Positions 17,318 through 26,222 of a stretch of 64,000 nt of DNA are shown here, in pieces. Location: the NCBI RefSeq assembly GCF_005146945.1, contig NZ_SWMS01000019.1, positions 61,667-125,666 on the forward strand, given 5' to 3'. Numbering within the stretch: the first letter of the stretch is position 1; each line of letters opens with the position of its first letter. The notes under the pieces are model-generated. The model had not been told where the DNA came from and searched no databases. It saw nothing but the letters and a program-made list of their open reading frames with translations. This DNA comes from Prauserella endophytica. Its GTDB lineage: Bacteria > Actinomycetota > Actinomycetes > Mycobacteriales > Pseudonocardiaceae. Made by a program: the position numbers and the translations under genes.

Positions 17318-17884
17318 ATGTCGGAGAGCAGGGAGAACGGAGCACCACTCGCGGTGATCGCGGCGTCACTGCAACGCGAGCGCCGCCGCACCGGGCTGTC
17401 GCTGGCCGAGGTCGCGCGCAGGGCGGGCATCGCCAAGTCGACGCTCTCCCAGCTCGAGGCGGGCACCGGCAACCCGAGCGTCGAGACACTGTGGGCGCTG
17501 AGCGTGGCGCTAGACGTGCCGTTCGCGCAGCTGGTGGAACCGACCCGGCCGAAGGTGCAGCTGATCCGGGCGGGCGAGGGCCCGACGTTCCAGGCCGAGC
17601 GCGCCGACTACGTGGCGACGATGCTCAGCGCGTGCCCGCCCAACGCCCGCCGCGACGTGTTCCAGATCGTCGCCCAGCCGGGCAAACCGAGGGAGTCCGA
17701 CCCGCACATGCCCGGCGTGGTCGAGCACGTGGTCCTGAGCCGGGGCCGCGCGCTCGTCGGGCTGCTGGAGGAACCCGTCGAGCTCGGCCCCGGCGACTAC
17801 ATCAGCTACCCCGGCGACCTGCCGCACGTGTTCGAGGCGCTCGAACCCGACACGGCCGCCGTGCTCGTCTCCGAACACATCTGA
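17318..17884 (+). CDS. XRE-family regulator with C-terminal cupin domain
   Basis: 188 residues: an N-terminal helix-turn-helix (LSLAEVARRAGIAKSTLSQLEAG) and a C-terminal cupin barrel (DPHMPGVVEHVVLSRG ... LGPGDYISYPGDLPHVFEAL). This architecture commonly controls divergent azlCD or other transporter genes, the cupin binding a small ligand. The ATG follows the palindrome region; the gene converges on the MFS gene with one base between stops. Confidence 0.9.
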   Translation: MSESRENGAPLAVIAASLQRERRRTGLSLAEVARRAGIAKSTLSQLEAGTGNPSVETLWALSVALDVPFAQLVEPTRPKVQLIRAGEGPTFQAERADYVATMLSACPPNARRDVFQIVAQPGKPRESDPHMPGVVEHVVLSRGRALVGLLEEPVELGPGDYISYPGDLPHVFEALEPDTAAVLVSEHI

Positions 17885-17885
17885 G

Positions 17886-19409
17886 TCACGCCTGCCTCAG
17901 GCCGCGCAGCATCGTCACCGCGAGCACGGCGAGGCAGGCCGAGAGCACCGCTGCGGCCACGGCCACGGCGCCGAGACCCGAGGTGAACGCCGTCCGCGCC
18001 ACGTCGAGCACGTCGGCGGCTTGCCCTGGCGGCAGCTCCCGCGCCGCGGTGACGGCCCCGGCCAGTGTTCCCTCGGCGGCCTCGACGGCCTCCGAGGGCA
18101 GCCCGGCCGGGAGCGCCCCGGCGACCTGCCCCCGGTAGACGATCCCCAGCAGGCTGCCCAGCGTCGCGATCCCCAGGGCGATGCCCAGCTCCCCGCTGGT
18201 CTCCGACACCGACGACGCCGAGCCCGCCCGCTCCGGCGGGGCAGAGCCGACGACCAGCTCCGTGCCGAGCGCGCCGATGGGCGAGCAACCGAGGAACCCG
18301 ACGACCAGGCCGACGACGAGCAGCGTCAGCCCCGTTCCGGAGCCCGCCGTGGCCAGCACGAGCCAGCCCGCCGCCGAGATCACCATCCCGGTACCGATCA
18401 CGGCCGACGGGCTGAACCGGCGAGCCAGCACCGGAGCCAGCAGTGAACCCGCGACGATCGCGACGGCGGGCGTGACCAACCACAGCCCGGCCTCCAGCGG
18501 CGAGAGCCCCTCGACCAGCTGCAGGTACTGGCCGACGACCAGGTACACACCGCCCTGCATGATCATCCCGCAGAGCAGGATCCCCAGCGCGATGCTGAAC
18601 GCCCTGTTCCCGAACAGCCGGAGGTCCAGCAGCGGGTCGGCGAGCCCGCGCTGCCTGCGGACGAACGCGACCCCGGCCGTGACGCCGACGATAACGGCGA
18701 GCAGCGCGCGCCACGACGGACCGTCGCCGGCGAGCTCCTTGAGCCCGTAGACGACGGGCAGCACGGCGGCCAGCGACAGGGCCACGCTCGGCAGGTCGAG
18801 CCCGCCCGACCCGCTGCCGCGGTGAGCCGGCAGCACCAGCGGTCCCGCCACCAGCAGCAGGAGCATCACCGGCACGCCGATGAGGAACACCGAGCCCCAC
18901 CAGAACGCCTCCAGCAGGACGCCGCCGACCACGGGACCGAGCGCGGCGCCGCCCATGAAACAGCTGATGAACACGCCGATCGCGAGCCCGCGCTGTTTTC
19001 CGGCCGGGAACATCATGGTGATCAGTCCGAGCGACGTCGGCATGAGCGTGGCCGCCGCGATGCCGAGCAACACCCTGGCCGCGATGAGCATCTCCGCACT
19101 GACCGAGTAGGCGGCCACCACCGACGCGGCCCCGAACGCGGCGGCGCCGATGAGCAGCAGCCTGCGCCTGCCGATGCGGTCCCCGAGCCCGCCCATGGTG
19201 ACCAGGAGCCCGGCGATGAGGAACCCGTAGCTGTCCATGATCCACAGCTCCTGGTTCGGCGACGGCCCGAGGTGGGCACTCAGCTGCGGCAGCGCGAGGA
19301 ACAGCACCGAGTTGTCGATCGAGAGCAACAGCGTGGGCAGGCCGAGCACGGCGAGACCTGCCCATTCGCGACGGCCCGCTCTTCGCGGCGCCGTGATGTC
19401 CGTGGTCAT
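17886..19409 (-). CDS. MFS drug efflux transporter, 14-helix DHA2 type
   Basis: A 507-residue proton antiporter of the DHA2 family (related to LfrA/SmvA of mycobacteria and enterobacteria). Visible are SIDNSVLFLALPQL in helix 1, the loop motif GGLGDRIGRRRLLL (motif A), and the motif-C-like GGAALGPVVGGVLLE in helix 5. Probable substrates are cationic drugs or quaternary compounds. It is divergent from a TetR gene with a perfect operator between them. Confidence 0.9.
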   Translation of the reverse strand: MTTDITAPRRAGRREWAGLAVLGLPTLLLSIDNSVLFLALPQLSAHLGPSPNQELWIMDSYGFLIAGLLVTMGGLGDRIGRRRLLLIGAAAFGAASVVAAYSVSAEMLIAARVLLGIAAATLMPTSLGLITMMFPAGKQRGLAIGVFISCFMGGAALGPVVGGVLLEAFWWGSVFLIGVPVMLLLLVAGPLVLPAHRGSGSGGLDLPSVALSLAAVLPVVYGLKELAGDGPSWRALLAVIVGVTAGVAFVRRQRGLADPLLDLRLFGNRAFSIALGILLCGMIMQGGVYLVVGQYLQLVEGLSPLEAGLWLVTPAVAIVAGSLLAPVLARRFSPSAVIGTGMVISAAGWLVLATAGSGTGLTLLVVGLVVGFLGCSPIGALGTELVVGSAPPERAGSASSVSETSGELGIALGIATLGSLLGIVYRGQVAGALPAGLPSEAVEAAEGTLAGAVTAARELPPGQAADVLDVARTAFTSGLGAVAVAAAVLSACLAVLAVTMLRGLRQA

Positions 19410-19426
19410 GACTGTGACCCCCTTTT

Positions 19427-19448
19427 CATTACGATACGGCTCGTAATG
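19427..19448. promoter_or_regulatory. TetR-type operator between MFS and tetR genes
   Basis: CATTACGA-TACGGC-TCGTAATG is a perfect inverted repeat with 8-base arms in the gap of roughly 50 bases shared by the divergent MFS and tetR genes. Size and position match a TetR dimer site controlling both promoters. Confidence 0.75.
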
Positions 19449-19468
19449 TATCGGGTAGGATGTGTGCC

Positions 19469-20125
19469 ATGCAATCCCCTCGCGAACCGGCGCGGGCGGG
19501 GCGGCCGCGGAACTCGCAGATCGACGCCGCCGTGCTCGACACGACCCTCGCCGTCCTCGACGCCTCCGGCTACACGCGCTTCACGCTGGAGGAGGTCGCA
19601 CGCAGGGCCGGCACCACGAAGCCCGCGATCTACCGGCGCTGGCCGACCCGCCAGCACCTCGTCCTGGCGGCGCTCGCGCGGCGGCTCGGCGAGGTCGCGG
19701 TCCCGGACAGCGATTGCACCCTGTGCGACCTCGCGGAGTGCATCAGCGTGTTCGTCGCCGCCTTCGACCGCATGCCACCCGGCGTGCTCGGCCCGCTGCT
19801 GGCCGACTGCACGGCGGACCCTGGCCTGCGGGGCGACTTCATGACCATGCTGTTCGCCCCGCCCCGTGCGGCGGTGGAGCAGACGCTCACCCGCGCGATC
19901 GCCCGTGGCGACCTGCGCGCCGACCTCGACCTCGGCCTGACCCTCGACCTGCTCGGCTCACTCGTGCACTACCGAGCCCTGTTCGGGCACGCTGCCACGA
20001 GCGACGCCGAGATCGAGCGAGCGGTGGAGACCCTGCTGCAGGGCATCGCGACCGACTACCCCCGCCTGGTCGAGCACAGCAGGCAGCTGCAGGGCGAGCC
20101 GGAGATCCACCAGCTCCACCCTTAG
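19469..20125 (+). CDS. TetR-family repressor of the adjacent efflux gene
   Basis: About 218 residues with an N-terminal helix-turn-helix (RFTLEEVARRAGTTKPAIYRRW) and a helical ligand-binding domain. The pair MFS/TetR resembles mycobacterial LfrA/LfrR in layout. ATGs at 19460 and 19469 are both in frame; AGGA spacing favours the second. Convergent with pdxS across a long palindrome. Confidence 0.9.
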   Translation: MQSPREPARAGRPRNSQIDAAVLDTTLAVLDASGYTRFTLEEVARRAGTTKPAIYRRWPTRQHLVLAALARRLGEVAVPDSDCTLCDLAECISVFVAAFDRMPPGVLGPLLADCTADPGLRGDFMTMLFAPPRAAVEQTLTRAIARGDLRADLDLGLTLDLLGSLVHYRALFGHAATSDAEIERAVETLLQGIATDYPRLVEHSRQLQGEPEIHQLHP

Positions 20126-20145
20126 TGACCCACCTACCCCGCCTA

Positions 20146-20198
20146 GCAGTGAAGGCCACCTTGCCTGCGTTGAACGCAGGCAAGGTGGCCTTCACTGC
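20146..20198. repeat. Perfect 53-base palindrome between convergent tetR and pdxS
   Basis: Arms of 26 bases, beginning GCAGTGAAGGCCACCTTGCC and closing on GCGTTGAACGC, pair perfectly around a single central base. As RNA it is an uninterrupted hairpin readable from either strand, so a bidirectional terminator is likely. Same design as the element at 23459-23507. Confidence 0.85.
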
Positions 20199-20221
20199 AG
20201 TCGCGCCCGGGAGCGAGGGGG

Positions 20222-21136
20222 TTACCAGCCGCGCTCGGCGAGCCGGTGCGGCTCGGGCACGTCGTCGACGTTGATGCCGACCATGGCCTCGCCGAGGCCG
20301 CGCGAGACCTTCGCGAGCACGTCCGGGTCGTCGTGGAACGTCGTCGCCTTCACGATCGCCTCGGCCCGCTTGGCCGGGTCGCCGGACTTGAAGATGCCGG
20401 AGCCGACGAAGACGCCCTCGGCGCCCAACTGCATCATCATCGCGGCGTCGGCCGGGGTGGCGATGCCACCGGCGGTGAACAGCACGACCGGCAGCTTGCC
20501 GGTGGCCGCGACCTCCTTGACCAGCTCGTACGGCGCCTGCAGCTCCTTGGCCGCGACGTAGAGCTCGTCCTCCGGCAGCGCGGTGAGCTTGCGCAGCTCC
20601 GCGCGGATCTTGCGCATGTGCGTGGTGGCGTTGGAGACGTCGCCCGTGCCCGCCTCGCCCTTGGACCGGATCATCGCCGCGCCCTCGTTGATCCGGCGCA
20701 GCGCCTCGCCGAGGTTGGTCGCACCGCAGACGAACGGCACCGTGAACGCCCACTTGTCGATGTGGTTGGCGTAGTCCGCGGGGGTGAGCACCTCGGACTC
20801 GTCGACGTAGTCGACGCCGAGGGACTGCAGCACCTGCGCCTCGACGAAGTGGCCGATGCGCGCCTTGGCCATCACGGGAATGGAGACGGCGGAGATGATG
20901 CCGTCGATCAGGTCGGGGTCGCTCATCCTGGCGACGCCGCCCTGGGCGCGGATGTCGGCGGGCACGCGCTCCAGCGCCATCACCGCGACGGCGCCGGCGT
21001 CCTCGGCGATCTTCGCCTGCTCGGGGGTGACGACATCCATGATCACACCGCCCTTGAGCATCTCGGCCATGCCGCGCTTCACGCGCGCGGTGCCGGTCTC
21101 GGGCAGGGCGGAGCTGGTGGACTGGGCGTCAGACAC
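20222..21136 (-). CDS. pdxS: Pyridoxal 5'-phosphate synthase subunit PdxS
   Basis: A 304-residue TIM-barrel enzyme that builds PLP from ribose 5-phosphate, glyceraldehyde 3-phosphate and ammonia from PdxT. Key stretches: [18 protein letters not shown], catalytic-lysine region [27 protein letters not shown], and [22 protein letters not shown] start. The gene is monocistronic here, with the azlCD and efflux modules between it and pdxT. Confidence 0.96.
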   Translation of the reverse strand: MSDAQSTSSALPETGTARVKRGMAEMLKGGVIMDVVTPEQAKIAEDAGAVAVMALERVPADIRAQGGVARMSDPDLIDGIISAVSIPVMAKARIGHFVEAQVLQSLGVDYVDESEVLTPADYANHIDKWAFTVPFVCGATNLGEALRRINEGAAMIRSKGEAGTGDVSNATTHMRKIRAELRKLTALPEDELYVAAKELQAPYELVKEVAATGKLPVVLFTAGGIATPADAAMMMQLGAEGVFVGSGIFKSGDPAKRAEAIVKATTFHDDPDVLAKVSRGLGEAMVGINVDDVPEPHRLAERGW

Positions 21137-21331
21137 TGAGGGAGCCTTTCAGGACACAAAGGGGGTTACGGCTCCAGCGTACGTTCGACGTGGACCGCTG
21201 AAAGGTGCCAGTAGGCGGCTATCTCGGCAGGCCACTTTCCCCCGGTCGCCGCATGGCCTTGCCGGGCGTCCGCAACGGGTGTGTGATCGAGGGCACACCT
21301 CGACACCGACGTCGGCGCAAGGAGACCCGCG

Positions 21332-23449
21332 ATGGCCGAGAAGCAAACGAAGAACGGTGACGCTGGGGCCGCGGTCGCTGTAGACGATCCCGGCAAGGTA
21401 CGCAACGTGGTGCTGGTCGGACCCTCCGGCTCCGGCAAGACCACCCTCACCGAGGCCCTGCTCGTCGCATCCGGGACGGTGAACCGCGCCGGATCCGTCG
21501 TGGAGGGCACCACGGTCTGCGACCACGACCCCGCCGCCGTGCGACAGCAGCGCTCGGTGGGCCTCTCGGTCGCCCCGGTGGTCTACGGCGACATCAAGAT
21601 CAACCTCATCGACACCCCCGGCTACGCGGACTTCGTCGGCGAACTGCGCGCGGGGCTGCGCGCCGCCGACGCGGCCCTTTTCGTCGTGAGCGCGGGCGAG
21701 GGTGTCGACCCGGCGACCGTGGCGCTCTGGGAGGAATGCGCCCAGGTGGGCATGCCGCGTGCCGTGATCGTCTCCCGGCTCGACCACGCGCGAGCAGACG
21801 TCGAGGCCGAGATCGCGGCGTGCCAGGACGCCTTCGGCTCCGGCGTCCTTCCGCTGTACCTGCCCGCGGGCGGCGGCAAGCAGGGCTTGATCGGCCTCAT
21901 CACCCAGCGGTTCTTCGACTACTCGAACGGCTACCCGCCCGCCATCGGCGAGCCGGACCCCGCCGACCTGGAGCGGCTCACCGACGCCCGCAACGAGCTG
22001 ATCGAGGGGATCATCGCCGAGAGCGAGGACGAGACCCTCATGGACCGCTACCTCGCGGGTGAGCCGATCGCCGAGGACACGCTTGTCGCCGATCTCGAGA
22101 CCGCGGTCGCGCGCGGCTCGTTCCACCCGGTCATCCCCGTGTGCTCCGAGACCGGCGTCGGCCTGGCCGAGGTGCTCGACGGCATCGCCCGCGCGTTCCC
22201 GTCACCGCTCGAGCACGACCTGCCCGACGTGACCTCTCCCGACGGGGTGCCGCACCCCCGCCTCTCCCCCGACCCGAGCGGCCCGCTCGCCGCCGAGGTC
22301 GTGCGGACGGCGGTGGACTCCTACGTCGGCAGGGTCTCGCTCGTGCGCGTGTTCTCCGGGACGCTGCGGCCGGAACGGCCGGTGCACGTGTCCGGCCACG
22401 GCCTCGCCGAGCGTGGGCACGCCGACCACGACGCCGACGAGCGTGTGGCGCACCTCTACTCGCCACTGGGCGCTCACCTCCGGGAGGTTCCGTACTGCGT
22501 GGCGGGCGATCTGTGCGCCCTCACCAAGATCGGCTCGGCGGAGACCGGCGATACGGTGTCCTATCCGGACGACCCGCTGCTGATGCGGCCGTGGACGATG
22601 CCGGAGCCGCTGCTGCCGGTCGCCGTCGTGGCCAAGACCCGCAGCGACGAGGACGCGCTGGCCCGCAACCTGTCGCGACTCGTGGCCGGTGACCCGACCC
22701 TGCGCATGGAACGCAACCCGGAGACCAACCAGCTGGTGCTGTGGTGCATGGGCGAGGCGCACGCCGACGTGGTGCTGTCGCGCCTGCGCGCGGGCGGCGC
22801 CGAGGTGGAGACCGAGCCGGTGCGGATCAGCCTGCGCTCCACGTTCGCCGGCAAGGCGAGCGGCCACGGCAGGCACGTCAAGCAGTCCGGAGGGCACGGC
22901 CAGTACGCGGTGTGCGACATCGAGGTCGAGCCGCTGCCGCGCGGGGCGGGATTCGAGTTCGTCGACAAGGTGGTCGGCGGGGCCGTGCCGCACCAGTTCA
23001 TCCCGAGCGTGGAGAAGGGCGTGCGGGCGCAGCTGCGCAAGGGGCTCGTCGACGACCACCCCGTCGTGGACGTGCGGGTGACGCTCTTCGACGGCAAGGC
23101 GCACAGCGTGGACTCCTCCGACGCGGCGTTCCAGACGGCGGGCGCGCTCGCGCTGAAGGACGCGGCGGCGAAGACGAGCGTGGTGCTGCTCGAACCGCTC
23201 GACGAGGTGCTCGTCCAGCTCCCCGACGACCACCTGGGAACCGTTCTCGGCGACCTGTCGTCGCGGCGGGGCCGGGTGCTCGGCACCGAGTCGGCTGGCG
23301 ACGGCCGGAGCGTGATCCGCGCCGAGGTGCCGGCCACGGAGCTGCTGCGCTACGCCATCGACCTGCGGTCGATGACCTCGGGAACGGCGAGCTTCACCCG
23401 CCGCCACGTCCGCTACGACCCCATGCCCGAGAGCCTCGCCACCCGCTGA
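21332..23449 (+). CDS. EF-G-like translational GTPase, divergent (FusA2/EF-G-II type)
   Basis: 705 residues with the EF-G domain layout: G domain with P-loop GPSGSGKTTLTEAL and DTPGYADFV, then domains II to V with GEAHADVVLSRL and a C-terminal EF-G domain IV/V (GRHVKQSGGHGQYAVC, DSSDAAFQTAGALALKDA). Two things differ from canonical EF-G: the base-recognition NKxD motif reads SRLDHA, and the switch-I RGIT motif is replaced by RSVGLS. It is probably a paralogue of the M. tuberculosis FusA2 class rather than the housekeeping factor. AAGGAG lies eight bases before the ATG. Monocistronic. Confidence 0.9.
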   Translation: MAEKQTKNGDAGAAVAVDDPGKVRNVVLVGPSGSGKTTLTEALLVASGTVNRAGSVVEGTTVCDHDPAAVRQQRSVGLSVAPVVYGDIKINLIDTPGYADFVGELRAGLRAADAALFVVSAGEGVDPATVALWEECAQVGMPRAVIVSRLDHARADVEAEIAACQDAFGSGVLPLYLPAGGGKQGLIGLITQRFFDYSNGYPPAIGEPDPADLERLTDARNELIEGIIAESEDETLMDRYLAGEPIAEDTLVADLETAVARGSFHPVIPVCSETGVGLAEVLDGIARAFPSPLEHDLPDVTSPDGVPHPRLSPDPSGPLAAEVVRTAVDSYVGRVSLVRVFSGTLRPERPVHVSGHGLAERGHADHDADERVAHLYSPLGAHLREVPYCVAGDLCALTKIGSAETGDTVSYPDDPLLMRPWTMPEPLLPVAVVAKTRSDEDALARNLSRLVAGDPTLRMERNPETNQLVLWCMGEAHADVVLSRLRAGGAEVETEPVRISLRSTFAGKASGHGRHVKQSGGHGQYAVCDIEVEPLPRGAGFEFVDKVVGGAVPHQFIPSVEKGVRAQLRKGLVDDHPVVDVRVTLFDGKAHSVDSSDAAFQTAGALALKDAAAKTSVVLLEPLDEVLVQLPDDHLGTVLGDLSSRRGRVLGTESAGDGRSVIRAEVPATELLRYAIDLRSMTSGTASFTRRHVRYDPMPESLATR

Positions 23450-23458
23450 CCCACCGGT

Positions 23459-23507
23459 CCCCAAGGCCACCTTTGGTGCGTTGAACGCACCAAAGGTGGC
23501 CTTGGGG
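23459..23507. repeat. Perfect 49-base palindrome between convergent EF-G-like and XdhC-like genes
   Basis: Arms of 24 bases begin CCCCAAGGCCACCTTTGGTG and close on the same GCGTTGAACGC centre as the element at 20146-20198. Where the two elements differ in sequence, both arms change together, preserving pairing. Likely bidirectional terminator. Confidence 0.85.
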
Positions 23508-23552
23508 GCAGTTGGTGTGCGCGAACCACAGTGCCCTTGGGGCCCAGGGCGC

Positions 23553-24062
23553 TCAGAACTCGAAGCCGCCGGGGCGGCCGTTGCGATCGGCGAGCAGGCC
23601 GGCCAGGGTCGCGATCGCGATCTCCGCCGGTGTGCGGGAGCCGATGTTGAGGCCGACGGGGCGGTGCACGCGCGCGATGTCGGCCGCCGGGACGCCGAGC
23701 GCTTCGAGCGCGGCCACGTGCGGGCCCTCGTGCCGAGGGTTGCCGAGCACGCCGATCCACCTGGCCGGCTGCGCCAGCGCGTCGCGCAGCACCTCGCCGA
23801 GCTCCTCGCGGTGGTGGTCGGTGACGACGATGTCGGCGGTCTCGTCGAGCTCCGGCACCGACGTGACGGCTCCGGCCGTCCGCGCCCGCTCCGGGTCCGG
23901 CTCCACGAGCACCGTGGAGAAGCCGAGGTCGTGCCCGTAGCGCAGCAGGTAAGCGGCGACGGGCGAGGCGAACACCGCCACCAGCGTCCGCTCGGCCGCA
24001 CCGCCCTCAGCCGTGCCGTGCGCGACGTCGCAGGCTGGATCGGACTCCGGAGTCTGCGCCAT
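23553..24062 (-). CDS. XdhC-type Rossmann domain protein
   Basis: A 169-residue protein matching only the C-terminal NAD-like domain of XdhC, the chaperone that inserts sulfurated molybdenum cofactor into xanthine dehydrogenase. Visible: VVTDHHREEL, WIGVLGNPRHE, and the strong signature RVHRPVGLNIGSRTPAEIAIATLAGL. The N-terminal XdhC domain is absent and no molybdenum hydroxylase genes are in view. Its role may differ from classical XdhC. Confidence 0.82.
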   Translation of the reverse strand: MAQTPESDPACDVAHGTAEGGAAERTLVAVFASPVAAYLLRYGHDLGFSTVLVEPDPERARTAGAVTSVPELDETADIVVTDHHREELGEVLRDALAQPARWIGVLGNPRHEGPHVAALEALGVPAADIARVHRPVGLNIGSRTPAEIAIATLAGLLADRNGRPGGFEF

Positions 24063-24089
24063 ACCGGCCAGTCTGGCACACCCGCGCGC

Positions 24090-25079
24090 TCAGCGAACCG
24101 AGCGCAGCCGCCCGTCCCAGCCCGCGTCCAGCAGCGACGGCAGCAGCTCACCGAGCTGCTCCGGGTAGACGACCTCAGCGGTCTCCCGCAGCTCCTCGGC
24201 GCTCCACCACCGGTGCTCGTCGATGGTGGCCACCTCGACCTCGTTGAACCCGGAGGTGTCCACGGCGACGTCGCCGTCCAGCTCCGCGAGGAAGAACCAC
24301 TCCGTGCCGTCGTAGCGGCGCCCGGCGAAGCTGAACTCGACGCGCCGCCGCCACACGGGCCCCACGAGCCGCTCGGCGGGCGTGTCGAGCCCGGTCTCCT
24401 CCTTCAGCTCGCGGACCGCCGCGGATCGCAGGTCCTCGCCGTCCTCGATCCCGCCGCCGACGGTGAACCAGAACGACGAGCCCTCCTCTCCGGGATCGCG
24501 GCCGTTGAACAGCAGCACGCGGCGCCGGCCGTCGACGAGCACGACCCTGGCCGACGTGCGGGGCGTCGACGGCGCCGCGGCCGTGTCCAGTTCCGGCTCG
24601 GCGATCTCGAAGTACTCCGGCTGCTTCGCCTTCCCCGCGAGCTTGAAGTAGCGCACCTTCCGCCGCCGCCGCAGGGCGAGCGTGTCGCGCACGGCGTCGT
24701 TGTAGACCCGGCGCGCGATCACGACGCGGTGCTCGGCGTCGCTCAGCTCGTCGGCCAGCGGCGCGGGCAGCAGGCCACGGTCCACCTCGGCCAGCTGCCG
24801 GGTCAGCTCGTTCTCGGCCAGCTCCCGTTCCGGGCGCGGGGCCGACTCGGCGCCCTCCGCGGTCGCGCGCAGCACCCCGGCCTGCCCGGCGGGCAGCACG
24901 CTCGCCGCGACGGTCCTCGCGACCACGGCCCTGCGGGCGAGCGCGGCGTCCAGCGCCGCCCAGCCCGCGTCCATGCGCACGTGCAGCCGGTCGAGCCGGT
25001 TCGCGGTCGCCACGAGGAACAGGCCACCGGCCACGACGAGCACGGCCAGCACGGCGAGCAGCACGACGAGGGTGTTCAC
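24090..25079 (-). CDS. Membrane-anchored Nudix hydrolase with LemA-like N-terminus
   Basis: 329 residues. One N-terminal membrane helix (LVVLLAVLAVLVVAGGLFLV) is followed by a coiled, LemA-like segment (ANRLDRLHVRMDAGWAALDA). The C-terminal Nudix domain has a complete Nudix box (GGIEDGED ... RELKEETGL). It hydrolyses some nucleoside diphosphate derivative; substrate unknown. The GTG overlaps the pimA stop (GTGA). The M. tuberculosis equivalent, Rv2609c, is also next to pimA. Confidence 0.9.
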   Translation of the reverse strand: MNTLVVLLAVLAVLVVAGGLFLVATANRLDRLHVRMDAGWAALDAALARRAVVARTVAASVLPAGQAGVLRATAEGAESAPRPERELAENELTRQLAEVDRGLLPAPLADELSDAEHRVVIARRVYNDAVRDTLALRRRRKVRYFKLAGKAKQPEYFEIAEPELDTAAAPSTPRTSARVVLVDGRRRVLLFNGRDPGEEGSSFWFTVGGGIEDGEDLRSAAVRELKEETGLDTPAERLVGPVWRRRVEFSFAGRRYDGTEWFFLAELDGDVAVDTSGFNEVEVATIDEHRWWSAEELRETAEVVYPEQLGELLPSLLDAGWDGRLRSVR

Positions 25080-26218
25080 CTGGTCACTTCCTGATCGGTG
25101 CTGACCTTGCGCGGGTCGGCGGCGATCGCGGCCTCGTAGACCCGCAGCACCTGCTTCACCACCGTCTGCCAGTCGAACATCGCGACGCGCTCGGTGGCCG
25201 CCGCCGAGAGCCGGGCCCGCCGCTGGGCGTCGGCGAGCACCTCGCGCAACGCGGCGGCGAGCCCGGCCGGATCACCGGTGGGCGTGAGCAGCCCGGCGCG
25301 GCCGTCGTCGAGGACCCGGCGGAACGAGTCGAGATCGCTGGCCACCACGGGGGTTCCCGCTGCCATCGCCTCGGTGAGGATCATGCCGAAGCTCTCGCCG
25401 CCGGTGTTGGGCGCGCAGTAGACGTCGACGCTTCGCAGAGCCCGCGCCTTGGTGGCGTCGTCGACCTGTCCCAGCACGTCGATCCGCCGGGCGAGCTCGG
25501 GGCCCGCCTCGCGGCGCAGCGTGTCGGCGTCGCCCCTGCCGACCACGAGCAGGCGCAGCCCCGGCAGCTCGGGCACGAGCAGCCGGAGCGCGCCGAGCAA
25601 CACCGCCATGCCCTTGCGCGGTTCGGTGTAGCGGCCGACGAATCCGATGGTGCCGCCCGCGCGCGGGTAGCCCTCCAGCGGCTCGGCGTCGGCGAAGAAC
25701 CCCACGTCGACACCGTTGGGGATCTCCACGGCGTCGCCGCCGGAGTGCTCGACCTGGACCCGCCGGGCGAGCGCGGAGACCGCGATGCGCGCCGTGACCT
25801 TCTCCAGCAGCGGGCGCAGCACCGGCTGGAACGCCGAAAGGGTGCGCGAGCGCGGGGTCGACGTGTGGAACGTCGCCACGATCGGCCCGTCGGCGACCTT
25901 GAGCGCCAGCAGCGACAGGCTCGGCGCCGCGGGCTCGTGCAGGTGCAGCACGTCGAAGTCGTTCTCGCGGATCCACCGCCGTACCCGCGCGTACGACACC
26001 GGCCCGAACTGCAGCCGTGCCACCGAGCCGTTGTACGGAATGCCGAGCGCACGACCCGCCGGGTGCACGAACGGCGGCACTTCGGAGTCCTCGTCGGCGG
26101 GGGCGAGCACCGAGACCGTGTGCCCGCGCGCGATCAGCGCCTTGGCGAGGTCCACGACGTGTCCCTGGACGCCGCCGGGAACGTCGAACGAGTACGGACA
26201 GACGATGCCGACCTTCAT
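25076..26218 (-). CDS. pimA: Phosphatidyl-myo-inositol alpha-mannosyltransferase PimA
   Basis: A 380-residue GT4 glycosyltransferase transferring mannose from GDP-mannose to phosphatidylinositol, the first PIM step, on the cytoplasmic membrane face. N-terminal GIVCPYSFDVPGGVQGHV, His-containing ATFHTSTPRS, the phosphate-binding FVGRYTEPRKG, and the GESFGMILTEAMAAGTPVV EX7E motif are all visible. It sits in the conserved order pgsA-acyltransferase-pimA-Nudix. Confidence 0.95.
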   Translation of the reverse strand: MKVGIVCPYSFDVPGGVQGHVVDLAKALIARGHTVSVLAPADEDSEVPPFVHPAGRALGIPYNGSVARLQFGPVSYARVRRWIRENDFDVLHLHEPAAPSLSLLALKVADGPIVATFHTSTPRSRTLSAFQPVLRPLLEKVTARIAVSALARRVQVEHSGGDAVEIPNGVDVGFFADAEPLEGYPRAGGTIGFVGRYTEPRKGMAVLLGALRLLVPELPGLRLLVVGRGDADTLRREAGPELARRIDVLGQVDDATKARALRSVDVYCAPNTGGESFGMILTEAMAAGTPVVASDLDSFRRVLDDGRAGLLTPTGDPAGLAAALREVLADAQRRARLSAAATERVAMFDWQTVVKQVLRVYEAAIAADPRKVSTDQEVTR

Positions 26219-26222
26219 GGGC

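Noticed and set aside
22202..24151. 649-residue open frame antisense to the EF-G-like gene, crossing the palindrome and the XdhC-like gene
   Set aside because: Runs through two convergent genes and a terminator; no domain features.
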